From the NCBI GenBank assembly GCA_035550315.1, contig DASZPL010000176.1:1-24502 (forward strand): DNA of 24,502 bases. The letters are read 5' to 3'. This DNA is from DASZPL01 sp035550315 (lineage in GTDB: Bacteria > Actinomycetota > Actinomycetes > JAFAQI01). This document shows, one piece after another, positions 23,878 through 24,502 of the stretch. Below the pieces are notes generated by a model. It saw only the letters and a program-made list of their open reading frames with translations. It was not told the origin of the DNA and ran no database searches. Position 1 is the first letter of the stretch, and every line of letters begins with the position of its first letter. A program made the position numbers and the translations under genes.

Positions 23878-24502
23878 CTACCCGACCGGAGCGTCGTGCG
23901 CGGGCAGTGGCTGCGCCGGCACCTGCCCGCCGCAGCCGAAGCGCTGCTCGTACACGTCAGCCAGGTCGCGGAGCAGCGTGGCGCAGTCGCCGTTGAACGA
24001 CGAGCCGTGCATGACGGCGAGCTGCTGCGGGGCGAAGTCGGCCAGCCGCCGGTACGTCGCCGGCACCGCCGGCCCCAGCGAGGTCTGGTGAAACAGCTCC
24101 TCCGCAGCGATCGCCGGCTCGAGCAGGTCCTCGCTGGTGATCGCCGGGCCGTCGCCGAGCTGGCTGACCAGGTCGCCACAGAACAACGTCCCCGTCTGGG
24201 TCTCGAAGAGCATGTGCGACTCCCAGTTGTGCGGGACGTGCGGCGTCGCGATCTCGACCACCTGCCGCGCCAACGTCGCGCCGCCGATGTCGAGCGTCTC
24301 GCCGTCGTTCAGCGGCCGCGGCGGCCGCGGCAGCTGGTCGCCGAGCGACAGCATGCAGCCGAGCGCACCGTGCGTGACCTGGGCGTGCGGAGCGACGTCG
24401 AGGAACTCATTGACGGCGCCGCACTCGTCCGCCTCGAGGTGCGCGAACGCGATCCAGCGGAGCCGGTCCACCGGCATGACCCGCTCGACCGCATCGCGCA
24501 CC
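23878..24502 (-). CDS. Flavodiiron-type metallo-beta-lactamase-fold protein (N-terminus outside window)
   Basis: The C-terminal ~208 residues of a metallo-beta-lactamase-fold protein; the reading frame continues past the right edge. The metal motif FAHLEADECGAV has the HxExD pattern of the oxygen-reducing flavodiiron (ODP) branch rather than HxHxDH. Later ligands are likely in TPHVPHNWESHM, FCGDLVSQ and VMHGSSFNGD. No flavodoxin domain follows, since the protein ends ~20 residues after the last conserved block, so it is a stand-alone domain. Its reaction (oxygen or NO reduction, or another hydrolase) cannot be told here. Confidence 0.8.
   Translation of the reverse strand, partial: VRDAVERVMPVDRLRWIAFAHLEADECGAVNEFLDVAPHAQVTHGALGCMLSLGDQLPRPPRPLNDGETLDIGGATLARQVVEIATPHVPHNWESHMLFETQTGTLFCGDLVSQLGDGPAITSEDLLEPAIAAEELFHQTSLGPAVPATYRRLADFAPQQLAVMHGSSFNGDCATLLRDLADVYEQRFGCGGQVPAQPLPAHDAPVG

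Overview
The window is GC-rich, densely packed bacterial DNA with GTG starts, ATGA/GTGA stop-start overlaps, glycine/alanine-rich proteins and a eukaryotic-type Ser/Thr kinase. This fits a high-GC actinomycete. I see no insertion sequence, phage gene or CRISPR array. Family assignments come from motifs read by eye and from memory of the families; nothing was searched.

Region 1 (1-6967, minus strand) is a phosphate-uptake operon in the order pstB-pstC-pstA-pstS, followed by a very large secreted Cys-rich protein with PstS-like segments that runs off the left edge. PstS is unusual: a Sec signal, then a binding domain, then a ~120-residue Gly/Ser/Ala linker and a C-terminal membrane anchor. Three 11-bp direct repeats upstream of pstB (7014-7046) look like a PHO box. 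Divergent from the operon are a small two-helix membrane protein and an UppP/BacA-type undecaprenyl-diphosphatase (7082-8209).

Region 2 (8293-16391, plus strand) is the most interesting part: a tight eight-gene cluster that reads as an aminophosphonate import and catabolism operon. It holds a FAD-dependent amine oxidoreductase of the phosphonate-associated type, a phosphonatase-like HAD hydrolase with a candidate Schiff-base lysine, a PhnZ-like HD-domain oxygenase, a lipoprotein solute-binding protein, two permeases and an ATPase resembling 2-aminoethylphosphonate importers, and a calcineurin-like metallophosphoesterase. The usual upstream enzymes PhnW and PhnY are absent from the window.

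Region 3 (16413-21580) holds an acyl-CoA dehydrogenase behind a palindromic promoter, and a glpD / tetR / alkyl-DHAP-synthase-like cluster resembling Mycobacterium tuberculosis Rv2249c-Rv2250c-Rv2251. Several inverted repeats lie at gene ends and starts. One spans the 3' end of glpD; another encloses its start codon.

Region 4 (21583-24502) holds a STAS protein, a membrane Ser/Thr kinase and a Ser/Thr/Pro-rich lipoprotein in one minus-strand run, then tRNA-Arg(CCT), then the C-terminal part of a flavodiiron-type metallo-beta-lactamase-fold protein cut by the right edge.

Much of the window concerns phosphorus: Pi uptake, phosphonate use, lipid-carrier pyrophosphate hydrolysis, and glycerol-3-phosphate/DHAP lipid precursors. 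No stretch over 300 bases lacks a gene.
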